Source: Nannocystaceae bacterium
GTDB taxonomy: Bacteria; Myxococcota_A; Polyangia; Nannocystales; Nannocystaceae
DNA: 5,569 nucleotides
Assembly (NCBI GenBank): GCA_016763875.1
Contig: JAESSZ010000491.1
Location: 1 to 5,569, forward strand
Direction of reading: 5' to 3'
Numbering within the stretch: the stretch's first letter is position 1; every line of letters begins with the position of its first letter. The notes beneath the pieces were generated by a model. It was given only the letters and a program-made list of their open reading frames with translations, was not told the DNA's origin and searched no databases. The position numbers and the translations under genes are program-made. This document shows, piece by piece, positions 5,450 through 5,569 of this stretch.

Positions 5450-5569
5450 TCACCGCAAGACGCTGGCGAGGTCGTCGACCACGGGCCGGGCAATCTTCGT
5501 GGCGAGCCCCGACCGCTCGAGGAGTGCCTCCGCCTGTTGACCGACGACTCGCGCCTCTTCCACCTCGCC
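5450..5569 (-). CDS. C-terminal end of an unidentified protein (partial)
   Basis: From the right edge the minus strand is open for 39 codons to a TGA at 5452-5450. The peptide is a regular helical sequence with many Ala, Leu, Val and charged residues (EVEEARVVGQQAEALLERSG, then IARPVVDDLASVL), unlike the Arg/Cys-rich translations of the other two minus frames, which supports it as real. It could be the helical tail of many families; no function can be assigned. It lies 128 bp upstream of the HTTM gene in the same orientation. The frame is too short to judge start, length or family. Confidence 0.6.
   Translation of the reverse strand, partial: GEVEEARVVGQQAEALLERSGLATKIARPVVDDLASVLR

Noticed and set aside
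4852..5493. 213-codon minus-strand frame overlapping the HTTM start
   Set aside because: Shifted frame of the HTTM N-terminus; Arg-rich translation lacks any family features, and it conflicts with the clean C-terminus ending at 5450.

Overview
High-GC bacterial DNA with six gene calls, two of them cut by the window edges. No rRNA, tRNA, CRISPR array, transposase or integrase was seen. The mix is typical of large-genome Myxococcota, perhaps Nannocystales-like: an ECF sigma factor of the LFARYYDRVARFF type, an HTTM membrane protein, an HpnC-like squalene/phytoene synthase homologue and an SPFH-fold protein. This taxonomic placement is inference from protein style only.

Layout from left to right. 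Positions 1-253 (minus) hold the start of an Lgt-like membrane protein that runs off the left edge. Positions 254-868 have no convincing large gene, but contain an AT-richer island with a 14-bp perfect palindrome and a possible 29-residue peptide. Positions 869-1453 (minus) encode an ECF sigma factor whose true start is probably a GTG at 1478, separated from the frame by a one-base shift. After a 367-bp gap comes a compact SPFH-domain protein (1821-2345, minus). A divergent intergenic region (2346-2721) carries a short tandem repeat and a tight hairpin. Positions 2722-3615 (plus) encode an HpnC-like protein that has lost the first aspartate-rich motif. It is convergent with, and overlaps by 127 bp, a 610-residue HTTM protein (3489-5321, minus). 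The last 39 codons of another minus-strand gene lie at 5450-5569.

The genes do not form an obvious single pathway or operon. Gaps between the minus-strand genes are 128 to over 600 bp, and the only plus-strand gene is the degenerate synthase homologue. Several signs point to gene decay or re-modelling: lost catalytic acids in the HpnC-like protein, a stop codon inside the neighbouring gene's antisense sequence, a probable one-base shift at the sigma start and an amber codon between two hydrophobic stretches before the Lgt-like gene. The window looks like an ordinary to accessory chromosomal segment. I do not see a clear new multi-gene system; the best leads are the HpnC-like protein without its first metal site and the minimal SPFH protein.
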